Shown: one piece after another, positions 1 through 8,667 of the stretch
Layout of the letters: the number at the start of each line of letters is the position of its first letter
Position numbering within the stretch: position 1 is the stretch's first letter
Assembly: GCF_018607995.1 (NCBI RefSeq)
Contig: NZ_JABBAL010000001.1
Coordinates: 1-55,478, forward strand
Length of the DNA: 55,478 bases
Origin: Planktotalea sp.
GTDB taxonomy: Bacteria > Pseudomonadota > Alphaproteobacteria > Rhodobacterales > Rhodobacteraceae
Direction of reading: 5' to 3'
The notes under the pieces: model-generated
Database searches by the model: none
Seen by the model: only the letters and a program-made list of their open reading frames with translations
What the model was told of the DNA's origin: nothing
Position numbers and translations under genes: made by a program

Positions 1-29
1 GTCGCCCTCGATATCAGCGTGCTCGTCTT

Positions 30-992
30 GTGGGTGAGCGGTTGGTAGCGGACCTAGCACAAGCCTACCTCGCTGAGGTGTCACAGCGGCTACGTCCCGG
101 TAGCTACAAGTCGGTGCGTTTTGCGCTGGAGTTACTGTGCTCTCACCTAGGTGGGCGTGCTGTTGGTGACTTGTCCCTGAGCCATGGAAAGGAGGTGCTG
201 GGGTACATCACTCAGCTCTCTCCCAACGTGCGCAAGTACAGGCAGGGGAAGGACGCTGGCTTGGTTGACCTAGCAAGCCTGTCAGTGGCCTCTGAGGGTA
301 TCACTCTGGCACCCCAGACCCAGGCCCGTATCCTCAAGCAGATGTCCCAGTTCCTTGACTGGTGTGTTGGGGAGGGAGAGCTAACGGCCAACCCCTGGGA
401 GGCCCTCAAGGTCAAAGACCGGCCAGAGGTCCATCCCCATGGTGTGCTCACGGATGAACAGGTCAGCCTCCTCCTCAGTGCCAAGGACCGGCTGCTGCAC
501 AGTGCCCTGCTCTTTGGGCTCCTTACGGGCATGCGCTCAGGGGAGATCTGTGGGCTCATGGCGGAGGACATCACAGCAAAGGGCAACCTGGGGCGGTTTG
601 TTAGCATCAAGCCCAATGCGGTGAGACTGCTGAAGTCCAAGGCAGCTGAGCGAGAGGTGCCACTGCATGGGGTTCTAGAGGGACTTTTGGATACCGTCCT
701 GCCAAAGTCCGGCAGGCTGTTCCCGTATCTCACGGTGGACAAGGTTGTGAAGCGGTACGCAAAACTCAGGCAGAGACATCCAGAGCTGCACAGGACCGTG
801 TTCCACTCAACCCGTAAGTGGTTCATCACACAGTGTGAGCGCACAGGGGTTCCTGAGCACTTCACTGCAACTCTCGTGGGGCATCACTCGGCTAGGTCCG
901 CCAATAAGCTGACTTATGGGCTGTACTCGGCTGGCATCAGTGATGCGCAGAAGCGGGAGATCGTCGAGGGGGTCAGAGTGCCTCAGGCATAA
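30..992 (+). CDS. Tyrosine recombinase / integrase (5' end may lie outside window)
   Basis: Site-specific recombinase of the phage-integrase family, which cuts and rejoins DNA through a tyrosine nucleophile. An N-terminal SAM-like core-binding half (about 1-125) is followed by the catalytic half. Visible catalytic residues are Arg169 in TGMRSGEIC, His259 and Arg262 in FHSTRKWF, His285 in LVGHHSA and a tyrosine at 296 or 299. The frame stays open to the left edge, so the GTG at 30 may be internal. The C-terminus is complete. It uses GGG, AGG and CTC codons more freely than the core genes further on, which suits recent acquisition. No tRNA attachment site is seen next to it. Probably functional; the element it would mobilise lies to the left or is the short orphan region to the right. 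Confidence 0.9.
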   Translation: MGERLVADLAQAYLAEVSQRLRPGSYKSVRFALELLCSHLGGRAVGDLSLSHGKEVLGYITQLSPNVRKYRQGKDAGLVDLASLSVASEGITLAPQTQARILKQMSQFLDWCVGEGELTANPWEALKVKDRPEVHPHGVLTDEQVSLLLSAKDRLLHSALLFGLLTGMRSGEICGLMAEDITAKGNLGRFVSIKPNAVRLLKSKAAEREVPLHGVLEGLLDTVLPKSGRLFPYLTVDKVVKRYAKLRQRHPELHRTVFHSTRKWFITQCERTGVPEHFTATLVGHHSARSANKLTYGLYSAGISDAQKREIVEGVRVPQA

Positions 993-1093
993 AACATGCA
1001 TGCACTCAAACCCCGTCTGGCTTCCCTTCGCGGGTGGTCAGGCGGGAGTACGGCGATTTATTTTTTTGCGGGAGGAGGAAGGTTTGGAGCCAG

Positions 1094-1225
1094 TGCAGAC
1101 ATTGGTGCCAATCGCAGCGAACGCAAGAAAACCCAAGATGACAAATGCTGCGCCTCGCATATTTCTACAGGAAGGGCGCTTTGCGGTCGTTCGCTGCGCC
1201 ATCCACCAAGGTCACCAATGCGGAC
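1094..1225 (+). repeat. Degenerate intergenic repeat, copy A (in the gene-free stretch 993-1433)
   Basis: The gene-free 441 bases after the integrase contain TGCAGACATT (1094-1103), GCAGCGAA (1114-1121) and its inverse TTCGCTGC (1190-1197), followed by a core to 1225. The core matches 2687-2730 with scattered substitutions, roughly two thirds identity by eye. Open frames here lack ribosome sites and resemble no protein. Best read as a decayed dispersed intergenic repeat. No terminator or tRNA was seen. Confidence 0.5.
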
Positions 1226-1433
1226 AGTGCGGTCCTTGCTCGAATTTTACCCAAAGTCTGCTTTCAGATTGAACCGTTCAACAGACGGTGGTTTTGGGAG
1301 ATTTATATCAACGCGATGAATAGCCATTTTCATCCCTTCTGTTTAAGACACTAGGTAGCTGAAGACCCAAGTTGTAGCCACACATTCTGGCGAGCGCCTT
1401 TTCAAGTCAGACCAATTATACGGAAAGTAGTCT

Positions 1434-2498
1434 ATGAATAATTCAATCTTCGGGAATCGGCGTGCAGCCAGCATCGTATTGGCGGTGGGGATTGTGATTG
1501 GCCTTTTGGGGTTTACGAACAATGGGCCGTTCATCAAAGGGGCGAAGGGCTACTCACAAGAGATCGCAAGAAGTTCGGCCACGGCTTACTTGTCACTTCG
1601 GTTAATCAATGCCGCGATTTCGTTTGCTGAAGAAGTGGAAGTGGGTGGTTCAGTCATAGCGGTGAACGGATCAGCACATCCATTCAAGGTACTCGAACCG
1701 ATTGATGATGCCGTTGAACGTCTGTCCGCCGCAATTTTTCTTGTTGGCGCTGTTTCAGGTGTTTTGGCTGTTGTTTTACCGATGTTGGGAGGTGTCGCGC
1801 TCGTATTGATCGGAGCTTCTCTGACAATTCTGGCAGGTATGGACTTGAGCAGTCTAAGATACCCGGGCCGAAATTTCTTGTTAAACTTGTTTCAAGGAAC
1901 CGCCCGATTGGGCGGGTTGGGATTTCTGATTGTCATTGCGTTTTCGATAAGTTCTTGGTTCGCAGACGGCGTATCAAATAGGGCATGGGGTGAGTATCAG
2001 CTTACTCTCACAAATATTGCCGAGCAGATGCCCAAGCTATCACCAGAAAATGTATCGATTCTCGATGCAGAGCAGGCAAATGAAATTGAGGACCATGATG
2101 AGTTGGTTGAGCCTGAGGCGATGTACCTCGAAGAAGAGGAAAAAGGGTTCTTTAAAAGTGTCGGGAACGGGCTGAGAGCAACCGGCGAAGGGGCCGTGAA
2201 TATCGCCAGTTCCGCAGCGTCCGGTGTAAGCAATTTGACAACCAGTGCAGTTGACGGCGTAAAGGGAGCGGCATCGTCTGCTACCGCGTCCTACAACAAG
2301 GCGAAGAACATATTGATGGTTCTTACCTCTAGATCTGATGATTTAGTAATGGCACTGATGGGGGTTTTTGCTGCATTCCTGTTTAAAACTGTTGTTTGCC
2401 CTATGCTCATCTTGATTGGTCTTTGGAAACTAACAGGAAGTTTTGAATTTATGCGCAGAGATGGACAAGCCCCAACGTCTGAAACGTCCGCCCGTTAA
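1434..2498 (+). CDS. Orphan multi-pass membrane protein with Gly/Ala/Ser-rich amphipathic segment
   Basis: I do not recognise the family. The 354-residue protein starts with ATG behind GGAAAG. Likely membrane segments are near 12-27, 98-118, 119-136, 156-176 and 304-332. Residues 210-238 are strongly acidic and include LEEEEKG. Residues 240-292 form a Gly/Ala/Ser/Thr-rich stretch with spaced Lys, Asp and Asn, like the amphipathic helices of phasin- or LEA-type proteins. No catalytic motif is visible. It stands alone between an integrase and core genes, flanked on both sides by decayed copies of one repeat, so it may be cargo of an old insertion. The frame is intact over 1 kb with a credible start, so it is probably expressed. 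Confidence 0.7.
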   Translation: MNNSIFGNRRAASIVLAVGIVIGLLGFTNNGPFIKGAKGYSQEIARSSATAYLSLRLINAAISFAEEVEVGGSVIAVNGSAHPFKVLEPIDDAVERLSAAIFLVGAVSGVLAVVLPMLGGVALVLIGASLTILAGMDLSSLRYPGRNFLLNLFQGTARLGGLGFLIVIAFSISSWFADGVSNRAWGEYQLTLTNIAEQMPKLSPENVSILDAEQANEIEDHDELVEPEAMYLEEEEKGFFKSVGNGLRATGEGAVNIASSAASGVSNLTTSAVDGVKGAASSATASYNKAKNILMVLTSRSDDLVMALMGVFAAFLFKTVVCPMLILIGLWKLTGSFEFMRRDGQAPTSETSAR

Positions 2499-2639
2499 GA
2501 TTGCACCGCCAAGTGGTTGTTTGGTGGTGCCTTAAAACCCTCTTCATTGGCTCTGCCGCAAAACACCCCAATTTGCTCTGCCAAAAAAAACTCATTTGAA
2601 ACCTGTGTGGTTTTGGAGGGTTTTTGACAAGCCAACGAT

Positions 2640-2730
2640 TGCAGACATTCTCGGCGGTGCAGAATATTGGTCGGTTTGGGCTCCTTACCGTCATTCGCTG
2701 CACCGTCCGCTAAGGTCCGCAATTGGCCGG
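2640..2730 (+). repeat. Degenerate intergenic repeat, copy B (in the gene-free stretch 2499-2927)
   Basis: Same orientation as copy A: TGCAGACATT (2640-2649), then TTCGCTGC (2694-2701), then a core resembling 1183-1225 that includes the shared string AAGGTC. The spacing between the two landmarks differs from copy A (54 against 96 bases), so indels have accumulated. The rest of this 429-base gap holds no gene that I can support; the part near 2880-2927 should contain the promoter of the rnd-kdsD-lpt operon. Confidence 0.5.
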
Positions 2731-2927
2731 AAGCTGACCTGCCAACCCGTCCAGCTTTGGGAGCAAGCCAAAAACGTCACTCTGATCTGACACATAAGTC
2801 TGGACCGCTTTCAGGACCATTTCACCTTGCAGCCCCCTCCTTAAGTCCTTAGTGTTGCATGAGAAAATTCTGAGTTCGGTATCCTCTCCTGGGCACCATT
2901 CTCCCCCACATTAGATTGGAAACGAGA

Positions 2928-3539
2928 ATGACGAACACACTGTATCAAAACGACATCCCCGCTGATCTGGATCTTGGCCCAGTCGTTGCAATTGACTGCG
3001 AAACCATGGGTCTGCATCCTAATCGCGATCGCCTGTGCGTTATTCAGATGTCGGGCGGCGACGGCAACGCTCATTTGGTACAAGTGGTAAAAGGTCAAAC
3101 CGAAGCGCCCAATCTGTGCAAGATGCTCACAGATCCGAATGTTCTGAAACTTTTCCACTTTGGTCGCTTTGATATTGCGGCGATGCAAAACGCGTTTGGC
3201 GCAGTAACAGCGCCTGTCTATTGCACCAAGATCGCAAGCAAATTGATCCGCACCTACACGGACCGACATGGTCTTAAGAACCTGCTGCAAGAACTGCTGA
3301 ACATCGACATCTCCAAACAGCAACAATCCAGCGATTGGGGATCCACCAAACTGACCAATGCACAACTTGAATATGCGGCGAGCGACGTTCTTCATCTGCA
3401 TCGCCTGCGCACAGAGTTGAACAAGCGTCTGATCCGCGAAGATCGTATGGTGATTGCACAAGCTTGTTTCGACTTTCTACCCATGCGCGCGAACCTTGAT
3501 CTTGAAGGTTGGCCAGAACAGGACATCTTCTCTCACTAA
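2928..3539 (+). CDS. rnd: Ribonuclease D-like 3'-5' exonuclease (short form)
   Basis: DEDD-superfamily 3'-5' exoribonuclease expected to trim structured RNA 3' ends. All exonuclease motifs are visible: D23-x-E25 in AIDCETMGL, the second motif in HFGRFDIAAM near residue 82, and YAASD near 154-158. At 203 residues it holds only the nuclease domain and lacks the HRDC domain of E. coli RNase D, which is usual for the short alphaproteobacterial form. I prefer the ATG at 2928 to an upstream TTG at 2916, since it gives the normal N-terminus. Its TAA overlaps the next ATG (TAATG), so it is translationally coupled to kdsD and probably heads the LPS operon. Confidence 0.88.
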   Translation: MTNTLYQNDIPADLDLGPVVAIDCETMGLHPNRDRLCVIQMSGGDGNAHLVQVVKGQTEAPNLCKMLTDPNVLKLFHFGRFDIAAMQNAFGAVTAPVYCTKIASKLIRTYTDRHGLKNLLQELLNIDISKQQQSSDWGSTKLTNAQLEYAASDVLHLHRLRTELNKRLIREDRMVIAQACFDFLPMRANLDLEGWPEQDIFSH

Positions 3540-4501
3540 TGACTGATGCATCCAAATTTCTGGACACCGCGCGCCGTGTAATCCGTATCGAAGCCGATGC
3601 CTTAGCGCTGCTTGCCAATAACGTTGGCTCGCCGTTTGGGCAGGCTGTTCAAATGATCCTCGACGCCCCGGGGCGCATTATTGTTTGCGGCATGGGCAAA
3701 TCCGGTCATGTCGCCCGCAAGATTGCCGCAACCTTTGCGAGCACAGGCACACCCGCGCATTTCGTGCATCCCGCCGAAGCGAGCCATGGCGATCTTGGCA
3801 TGATGGCCAAAGGAGATGTGGTTTTGGTTCTGTCTAATTCAGGTGAAACGCCAGAGCTCGCGGACGTCATCGCGCACACCCGTCGCTTTGGCATCCCAAT
3901 GATTGGCGTGGCGAGTAAAGCGACATCAACGCTACTGACACAGTCAGACGTGGCCATTGTCCTACCTGCCGCTAAAGAGGCCTGTGGTACAGGCGTTGTG
4001 CCAACCACATCAACAACAATGACCTTAGCGCTGGGCGATGCGATGGCCGTTGCTTTGATGGAGCATCGTGATTTTACACCTGCCAATTTCCGTGATTTCC
4101 ACCCCGGTGGAAAATTGGGCGCGCGTCTCTCCAAGGTCGGCGATTTGATGCATGCAGGTGACGCCTTACCCTTGGTCGCAACGAATACGTCTATGGGTGA
4201 TGTTTTGCGAGAGATCAGCCAAAAAGGCTTTGGCGTCGTTGGTGTCGTCGATACCGCACGCCAATTGCAAGGTATCATCACAGATGGCGACCTGCGCCGT
4301 CATATGGACGGCTTGCTAGATCTAAGTGCCGAGGACGTGCAGACCAATGGCCCGACAACTGTTCAGGCGGGTGCGCTAGCGGAAGAAGCGCTTGGTATTA
4401 TGAACGCGCGCAAGATCACATGTTTGTTCGTCACGGATCAATCGGGCAGCGTTGAAGGTCTTTTGCATATTCATGATTGTTTGCGCGCAGGTCTTGGCTA
4501 A
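3539..4501 (+). CDS. kdsD: Arabinose-5-phosphate isomerase, KdsD/KpsF/GutQ family
   Basis: Converts ribulose-5-phosphate to arabinose-5-phosphate, the first step to Kdo, the inner-core sugar of LPS. The 320-residue protein has an N-terminal SIS sugar-isomerase domain (about 35-170, with GMGKSGHVARKIAATF and EASHGDLG) and a tandem CBS pair (about 200-320, with ITDGDLRRH). Length and order match the family. The start at 3539 is set by the TAATG overlap with rnd; an in-frame start at 3509 would lie inside rnd and is unlikely. The lptC ATG follows the stop by three bases. It supplies the pathway later served by kdsB at 12745-13545. Confidence 0.95.
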   Translation: MTDASKFLDTARRVIRIEADALALLANNVGSPFGQAVQMILDAPGRIIVCGMGKSGHVARKIAATFASTGTPAHFVHPAEASHGDLGMMAKGDVVLVLSNSGETPELADVIAHTRRFGIPMIGVASKATSTLLTQSDVAIVLPAAKEACGTGVVPTTSTTMTLALGDAMAVALMEHRDFTPANFRDFHPGGKLGARLSKVGDLMHAGDALPLVATNTSMGDVLREISQKGFGVVGVVDTARQLQGIITDGDLRRHMDGLLDLSAEDVQTNGPTTVQAGALAEEALGIMNARKITCLFVTDQSGSVEGLLHIHDCLRAGLG

Positions 4502-4504
4502 GGC

Positions 4505-5116
4505 ATGGCGATTGGCGATCACGCATACACGCGCGTCATTCGCGGCCTGAAAATCACGCTGCCCTTAGTGGCTTTGGTTCTGCTGTCGACCATGTTTTTG
4601 CTATCCAAAAAAGTAGATCCAACCGCGGCAATCGCCCTGTCTGATCTTGCGTTCCGCGCCAAGATCGACCGCTCACAGCTGAGCAACCCAAGCTACGACG
4701 GCACGACGGGAAGTGGCGAAAGCATGAATGTCACAGCCCAATCCGCACGCCCTGATCCAGAAATTGAGGGCAAGACCTATGGTCAACTGGTCAACGCAAA
4801 TATCAACCTCGAAAATGGTGAGGTAATGACCGTCACGGCTGACACAAGCGTGGTCGATGAAGCCCAAGACTTGGCGACCCTGCGTGGTAACGTACATATT
4901 ATCACGACAGACGGGTATAATTTCAAGACCATCCAACTAACCTCCCTTATTTCAAAGTTAGAGGGCGAATCTGCTGGGACCGTCGCTGGTTTTGGCCCCC
5001 CCGGAAGGCTAGATGCCGGCAAAATGTTCGTGCACACGGATGATGATACAGGAAATTTACATTTGCTTTTTACCCAAGGCGTGCATTTGGTGTATACCAA
5101 ACCAAAAGAAGAATAG
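4505..5116 (+). CDS. lptC: LPS export ABC transporter periplasmic protein LptC
   Basis: Bitopic inner-membrane protein that passes LPS from the LptBFG pump to the periplasmic LptA bridge. The 203-residue protein has one N-terminal membrane helix (about 16-36, LPLVALVLLSTMFLLS) followed by a periplasmic beta-jellyroll. That domain is typical of LptC in size but poorly conserved in sequence, so the call leans on position between kdsD and lptA-lptB, the architecture, and weak OstA-like motifs such as LENGEVMTVTAD. The ATG lies three bases after kdsD, inside an operon. lptF and lptG are not in this window. Confidence 0.88.
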   Translation: MAIGDHAYTRVIRGLKITLPLVALVLLSTMFLLSKKVDPTAAIALSDLAFRAKIDRSQLSNPSYDGTTGSGESMNVTAQSARPDPEIEGKTYGQLVNANINLENGEVMTVTADTSVVDEAQDLATLRGNVHIITTDGYNFKTIQLTSLISKLEGESAGTVAGFGPPGRLDAGKMFVHTDDDTGNLHLLFTQGVHLVYTKPKEE

Positions 5117-5128
5117 GCGAGCATTGTG

Positions 5129-5677
5129 ATGTTGATGAAATCATACCCAATTCTAAGCGCTGTGGTGCTTGGCCTCACGCTCTCATTTGGCGGCTTTGTT
5201 CATGCGCAAGACACAGACGCCGATCCCGCAGAGGGCGGCACGACAATAGCCTTTGGGGATCGCAAGCAAGACACGGATGCGCCGATTGATGTCACATCTG
5301 AGCGGCTCGCGGTGGATGAAAACGCAAACACCGCGCTCTTCACGGGCGATGTTGTGGTGATCCAAGATACGATGACGCTTTATGCGCCTTGGGTAAAGGT
5401 CTTTTACAAAGAAGATCAAAGCGGGATTTCCCACGTCAAAGCCAAAGATGGCGTCACTTTGATTCAGAACGAAGAAGCCGCAGAAGGCGAGACAGCTGAA
5501 TATGATCTCGAAAAAGAGATCATCGTTATGAATGGCGATGTATTAGTGACACAAAAGCTAAGCGCGATTGCATCTGACAAAATGACTGTGAGATTGGGCG
5601 ACGGTACAGCCCTGATGACAGGCCGCGTGAAATCCTTGCTACGCACCAACACGAATTCGAAAAAGGACGACGAATGA
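5129..5677 (+). CDS. lptA: LPS transport periplasmic protein LptA (OstA-like)
   Basis: Periplasmic bridge protein that carries LPS between LptC and the outer-membrane LptD. A signal peptide (about 1-27, ending VHAQ) precedes an OstA/LptA jellyroll with [20 protein letters not shown] and a later [10 protein letters not shown] repeat. Several starts are possible, because the sequence reads GTG ATG TTG ATG; the ATG at 5129 gives a normal signal peptide. The mature part of about 155 residues fits the family. The stop overlaps the lptB start (ATGA), so translation of the two is coupled. Confidence 0.92.
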   Translation: MLMKSYPILSAVVLGLTLSFGGFVHAQDTDADPAEGGTTIAFGDRKQDTDAPIDVTSERLAVDENANTALFTGDVVVIQDTMTLYAPWVKVFYKEDQSGISHVKAKDGVTLIQNEEAAEGETAEYDLEKEIIVMNGDVLVTQKLSAIASDKMTVRLGDGTALMTGRVKSLLRTNTNSKKDDE

Positions 5678-6432
5678 AGCAGGCTGATCTGCAAGTGACC
5701 GAAGGCAGCTCTGGCCTGCGCATCGCAAACTTGCGCAAAAGCTATAAGAAAAAAGTGGTGATCCGCGACGTTTCGATGACGCTTGATCGCGGCGAAGTCA
5801 TTGCGCTTTTGGGGCCGAATGGCTCTGGCAAAACCACCAGCTTTTACGCGATTGCAGGTCTTGTTTATCCTGAGGGAGGCTCTGTCACGATTGACGGTCG
5901 CGTTGTGACCAACCTTCCGATGTATCGCCGCGCTAAACTTGGCATCGGCTATCTCCCCCAAGAAATGTCAATCTTTCGCGGTATGAACGTGCAAGACAAC
6001 ATCGCTTCGATTCTCGATATTTCGGTGAAAGATCGCCAGAAACGTCGTGAACGACTTGAAGAACTTCTCTCTGAATTCTCCATCGAACATCTACGCAGTG
6101 TGCCTGCGCTTGCCCTTTCAGGGGGTGAACGCCGCCGTGTCGAAATCGCGCGCTGTTTGGCTGCTCGTCCGAAATATCTGCTGTTGGATGAACCTTTTGC
6201 TGGCGTTGATCCTATTTCCGTTGGTGACATCCGCCACCTTGTCGCAGATCTAAAGAAACGCGGCATCGGTGTGCTGATAACAGATCATAACGTACGGGAA
6301 ACATTGGAAATTGTGGATCGTGCTTATATTTTACACGACGGTCAAGTTTTGATGTCTGGCACACCTGAAGAAGTGGTGGAAAACGAAAATGTGCGCCGCG
6401 TTTATCTTGGCGACAAATTCAAAATTTCCTGA
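5674..6432 (+). CDS. lptB: LPS export ABC transporter ATPase LptB
   Basis: Cytoplasmic ATPase that powers LPS extraction from the inner membrane with LptF and LptG. All ABC motifs are present in order: Walker [10 protein letters not shown], the LptB-typical Q-loop region [12 protein letters not shown], signature LSGGERRR, Walker [12 protein letters not shown] and H-loop TDHNVRET. The 252 residues include a short N-terminal extension. The start ATG overlaps the lptA stop. In many proteobacteria rpoN follows lptB; here it is absent and hpf comes next after a 240-base gap. Confidence 0.97.
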   Translation: MKQADLQVTEGSSGLRIANLRKSYKKKVVIRDVSMTLDRGEVIALLGPNGSGKTTSFYAIAGLVYPEGGSVTIDGRVVTNLPMYRRAKLGIGYLPQEMSIFRGMNVQDNIASILDISVKDRQKRRERLEELLSEFSIEHLRSVPALALSGGERRRVEIARCLAARPKYLLLDEPFAGVDPISVGDIRHLVADLKKRGIGVLITDHNVRETLEIVDRAYILHDGQVLMSGTPEEVVENENVRRVYLGDKFKIS

Positions 6433-6472
6433 AACTTCAAATTACTTTCCCGCGCATACCTACCAGAATTGA

Positions 6473-6670
6473 TTGACACAGAGGCCCTTCGTGTCGTCAG
6501 ATAGGGTATGACGTTTTGCAAGATTACGCATCTTCATCTGCTTCGTATCCCTACCGGGGAGGGCGTCCTGCAATCTGCAAAAATGTCATTCTCTGTCCGC
6601 CAACCCTGACAACAGGACCGCGTTCTCCCGTCGGAGCAGCGCGTTGGCACCAATCAATGAAGGAGACAGG
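6473..6670 (+). promoter_or_regulatory. Leader region with candidate promoter for hpf-ptsN
   Basis: The 238 bases between lptB and hpf contain a consensus -35 hexamer TTGACA (6473-6478) followed by a weak -10 candidate near 6498-6505 (AGATAG-like). A clear ribosome site AAGGAG precedes the hpf ATG at 6671. The long leader (about 150 bases) includes a small GC-rich inverted repeat, CCCTACCGGGGAGGG. The -10 match is poor, so this is a suggestion that hpf can be expressed apart from the lpt genes. Confidence 0.35.
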
Positions 6671-7237
6671 ATGCGTTACCAAATCAGTGGCAAACAGATC
6701 GATATCGGCGAAGCGCTGCAAACTCACGTAAAGGCTGAATTAGGCGATATTCTAGATAAATACGCCCAGCGCCCGACAGATGCAAATGTCATCTTTTCTA
6801 AAAGCGCCCATGAATTCGTATGTGAAACAGTCGTCCATCTATCCACTGGGTTAACCGCCTCTGCGCGCGCCCATGCTACTGAAATATATGCAGCTTTTGA
6901 CAGTTGCTGCGAAAAAATGGACAAACAGCTTAGACGGTACAAACGTCGTCTTAAGGATCATCACAAAGATCGCACAGACCCAGTTGAATTAATTGGCGCA
7001 TCCTCGTATATCCTCGAACGAGAACATGAAGAGCCAGAATCGGAGCCCGATTCATTGCAGCCCGTGATCGTCGCAGAGATGGAAACCAGCATTCCAACCC
7101 TCACTGTAGGCGAAGCCGTGATGCATATGGAATTGGGCAGGGCGCCGGTTCTTGTGTTTAAGAACGTAGGCAGTAAGAGCGTGAATGTCGTTTATCGTCG
7201 GGATGACGGCAACATTGGCTGGATCGACCCGAAGTAA
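6671..7237 (+). CDS. hpf: Ribosome hibernation promoting factor, long form
   Basis: Binds the ribosomal decoding centre in starvation and, in the long form, dimerises 70S particles into inactive 100S. The 188-residue protein has the RaiA/YfiA fold (about 1-100, starting MRYQISGKQIDIGEAL), a variable acidic linker, and the C-terminal dimerisation domain (about 130-188, with MELGRAPVLVFKN and GNIGWIDPK). The start at 6671 is supported by AAGGAGA six bases upstream; an ATG at 6644 has no such support. It lies between lptB and ptsN, the usual alphaproteobacterial arrangement. Confidence 0.95.
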   Translation: MRYQISGKQIDIGEALQTHVKAELGDILDKYAQRPTDANVIFSKSAHEFVCETVVHLSTGLTASARAHATEIYAAFDSCCEKMDKQLRRYKRRLKDHHKDRTDPVELIGASSYILEREHEEPESEPDSLQPVIVAEMETSIPTLTVGEAVMHMELGRAPVLVFKNVGSKSVNVVYRRDDGNIGWIDPK

Positions 7238-7275
7238 CGCAGCTATCCGAGATAGGTGCAGCAAGGCATATGTAA

Positions 7276-7740
7276 GTGGATATTCTTGATCTTTTGAAGC
7301 CAAACGCTGTGAAAGCGGTGTCGACGGTCTCTAGCAAAAAGATGCTGTTGCATGCTTTGGCGGATCTTTCGGCGCAGGTTCACGACCTTGATGCCGAAAC
7401 CACTTTACGTGCCTTGCAAGATCGCGAAACGCTGGGGCCGACAGGTGTTGGCCACGGCGTCGCCCTGCCACATGCGCGCCTTGCGGGTCTGGAAAAAGTG
7501 AAGGCCATTTTCATTCGTTTGGAAAAGCCTGTAGATTTTGGCGCTGTCGATCGCCAGCCTGTTGATCTATTTTTCTGCCTGTTTGCGCCAGAAGATGCGG
7601 GCGTTGAGCATCTCAAGGCGCTCGCTTTGATTTCTCGCACAATGCGTGATGCTGGCATCTGTGCAAAGCTTCGTGCGAATACAGAGCAGGACACGCTCTA
7701 TACAATCATTACAGAAACACAGCGCCTTCAAGCCGCTTAA
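7276..7740 (+). CDS. ptsN: PTS IIA-like nitrogen-regulatory protein PtsN (EIIA-Ntr)
   Basis: Cytoplasmic phosphocarrier of the nitrogen PTS, which regulates potassium transport and other processes by its phosphorylation state rather than moving sugar. The phospho-acceptor histidine sits in GHGVALPHARL, preceded by the typical LGPTGVG. The 154 residues match the family. Translation starts at GTG 7276; the sequence reads GTGGATATTCTTGATC behind an AAGG. Its 3' end overlaps the convergent dat gene by four bases. It follows hpf by 38 bases and probably shares its transcript. Confidence 0.93.
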   Translation: MDILDLLKPNAVKAVSTVSSKKMLLHALADLSAQVHDLDAETTLRALQDRETLGPTGVGHGVALPHARLAGLEKVKAIFIRLEKPVDFGAVDRQPVDLFFCLFAPEDAGVEHLKALALISRTMRDAGICAKLRANTEQDTLYTIITETQRLQAA

Positions 7741-8660
7741 CTCGTTCCTGTATTTGCAAGAACGAGCTCTTTGTAGAGCGCTCTGATCCGTGCTGTGACG
7801 GGCCTATCACCTGTTCCAATGATCTTACCGTCGATCTCATCAACGGGGGTTTGCGCACCAAAGGTGCCGGTCAAAAACGCCTCATCAGCACCATAAGCAT
7901 CAACGAGCGAATAGTTCCGCTCGTGCACCTCAATCCCATTAGCACGGCACAAGTCGATCACCTTCTGACGGGTCACACCATTCATGCAATAGTCCCCTGT
8001 CGACGTCCAAACCGCCCCTTTGCGGACGATAAAAAAATTGCAAGCGTTGGTCGTGTTCACAAACCCATAAGGATCAAGCATGAGGCCTTCGTCCGCACCC
8101 GCCTGCTCTGCTTGCAAGCAGGCGATCACGCAATTCAATTTCGAATGACTATTGTACTTGGCGTCTTGGCTCATCGGAAAACCGCGCACTTGCGGCACTG
8201 TTGCAAGGCGAATGCCTTGGCTTTGCAACGCCTCCGCGGGCTTTGAGTGCTCCATGATGACAACCAAAGTCGGACCCGTGCGACTGAGCGACGGATGTTG
8301 AAATGGTTTCACCTTCACACCTCGCGTCAGCATCAATCGACAATGCACATCCGTGATCATCCCGTTAGCTTCAGCCGTCTTGCTAAGCGCGTTCAAAATT
8401 CCTGCTCGATCCATTCCAACGTCAAGCGACACAGCTTTGCAACTCTCAAAAAAGCGATCCATGTGTTCGTCGAAAAATGCCCACACCCCATTATAGAGCC
8501 GCATGCCTTCCCACATCCCATCGCCCAACATGAACCCGCTGTCATAGACGGACACCTTCGCCTCGTCGCGGTGCACAAGGTCGCCATTTACATAGATCTT
8601 GATATCGCGATTACGATCATCGTCTTCAGCATCATGGGTGGTGTGAGTGTCGGTGCTCAT
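7737..8660 (-). CDS. Class IV aminotransferase (D-amino-acid / branched-chain type)
   Basis: PLP enzyme of the fold-IV group that includes D-alanine transaminase, IlvE and aminodeoxychorismate lyase. The N-terminal half shows VSVYDSGFMLGDGMWEG; the Schiff-base lysine lies in NSHSKLNC; the C-terminal cofactor site is NTTNACNFFI and the TGDYCMNGVTR region. The 307 residues fit. I chose the ATG at 8660 because GGAG lies 11 bases upstream; an upstream GTG would add residues inside the preceding pseudogene. It lies just downstream of the dead sulfotransferase, so it may have been cotranscribed with it. Substrate cannot be fixed from sequence alone. Confidence 0.85.
   Translation of the reverse strand: MSTDTHTTHDAEDDDRNRDIKIYVNGDLVHRDEAKVSVYDSGFMLGDGMWEGMRLYNGVWAFFDEHMDRFFESCKAVSLDVGMDRAGILNALSKTAEANGMITDVHCRLMLTRGVKVKPFQHPSLSRTGPTLVVIMEHSKPAEALQSQGIRLATVPQVRGFPMSQDAKYNSHSKLNCVIACLQAEQAGADEGLMLDPYGFVNTTNACNFFIVRKGAVWTSTGDYCMNGVTRQKVIDLCRANGIEVHERNYSLVDAYGADEAFLTGTFGAQTPVDEIDGKIIGTGDRPVTARIRALYKELVLANTGTS
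7741..7766 (+). terminator. Inverted repeat at the ptsN/dat convergence
   Basis: CTCGTTC (7741-7747) and GAACGAG (7760-7766) can pair just after the ptsN stop, inside the last codons of dat. The tract after it (CTCTTTG) has only a short T run, so termination would be weak. It may stop hpf-ptsN transcripts where the two genes collide. Confidence 0.35.
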
Positions 8661-8667
8661 TTCGGAT

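Noticed and set aside
212..865. Long reverse frame inside the first integrase
   Set aside because: It mirrors the recombinase codons, has no ribosome site or recognisable motif and is a shadow of the forward gene.
996..1354. Short forward frames after the integrase
   Set aside because: They lack ribosome sites and span the decayed repeat; no protein similarity.
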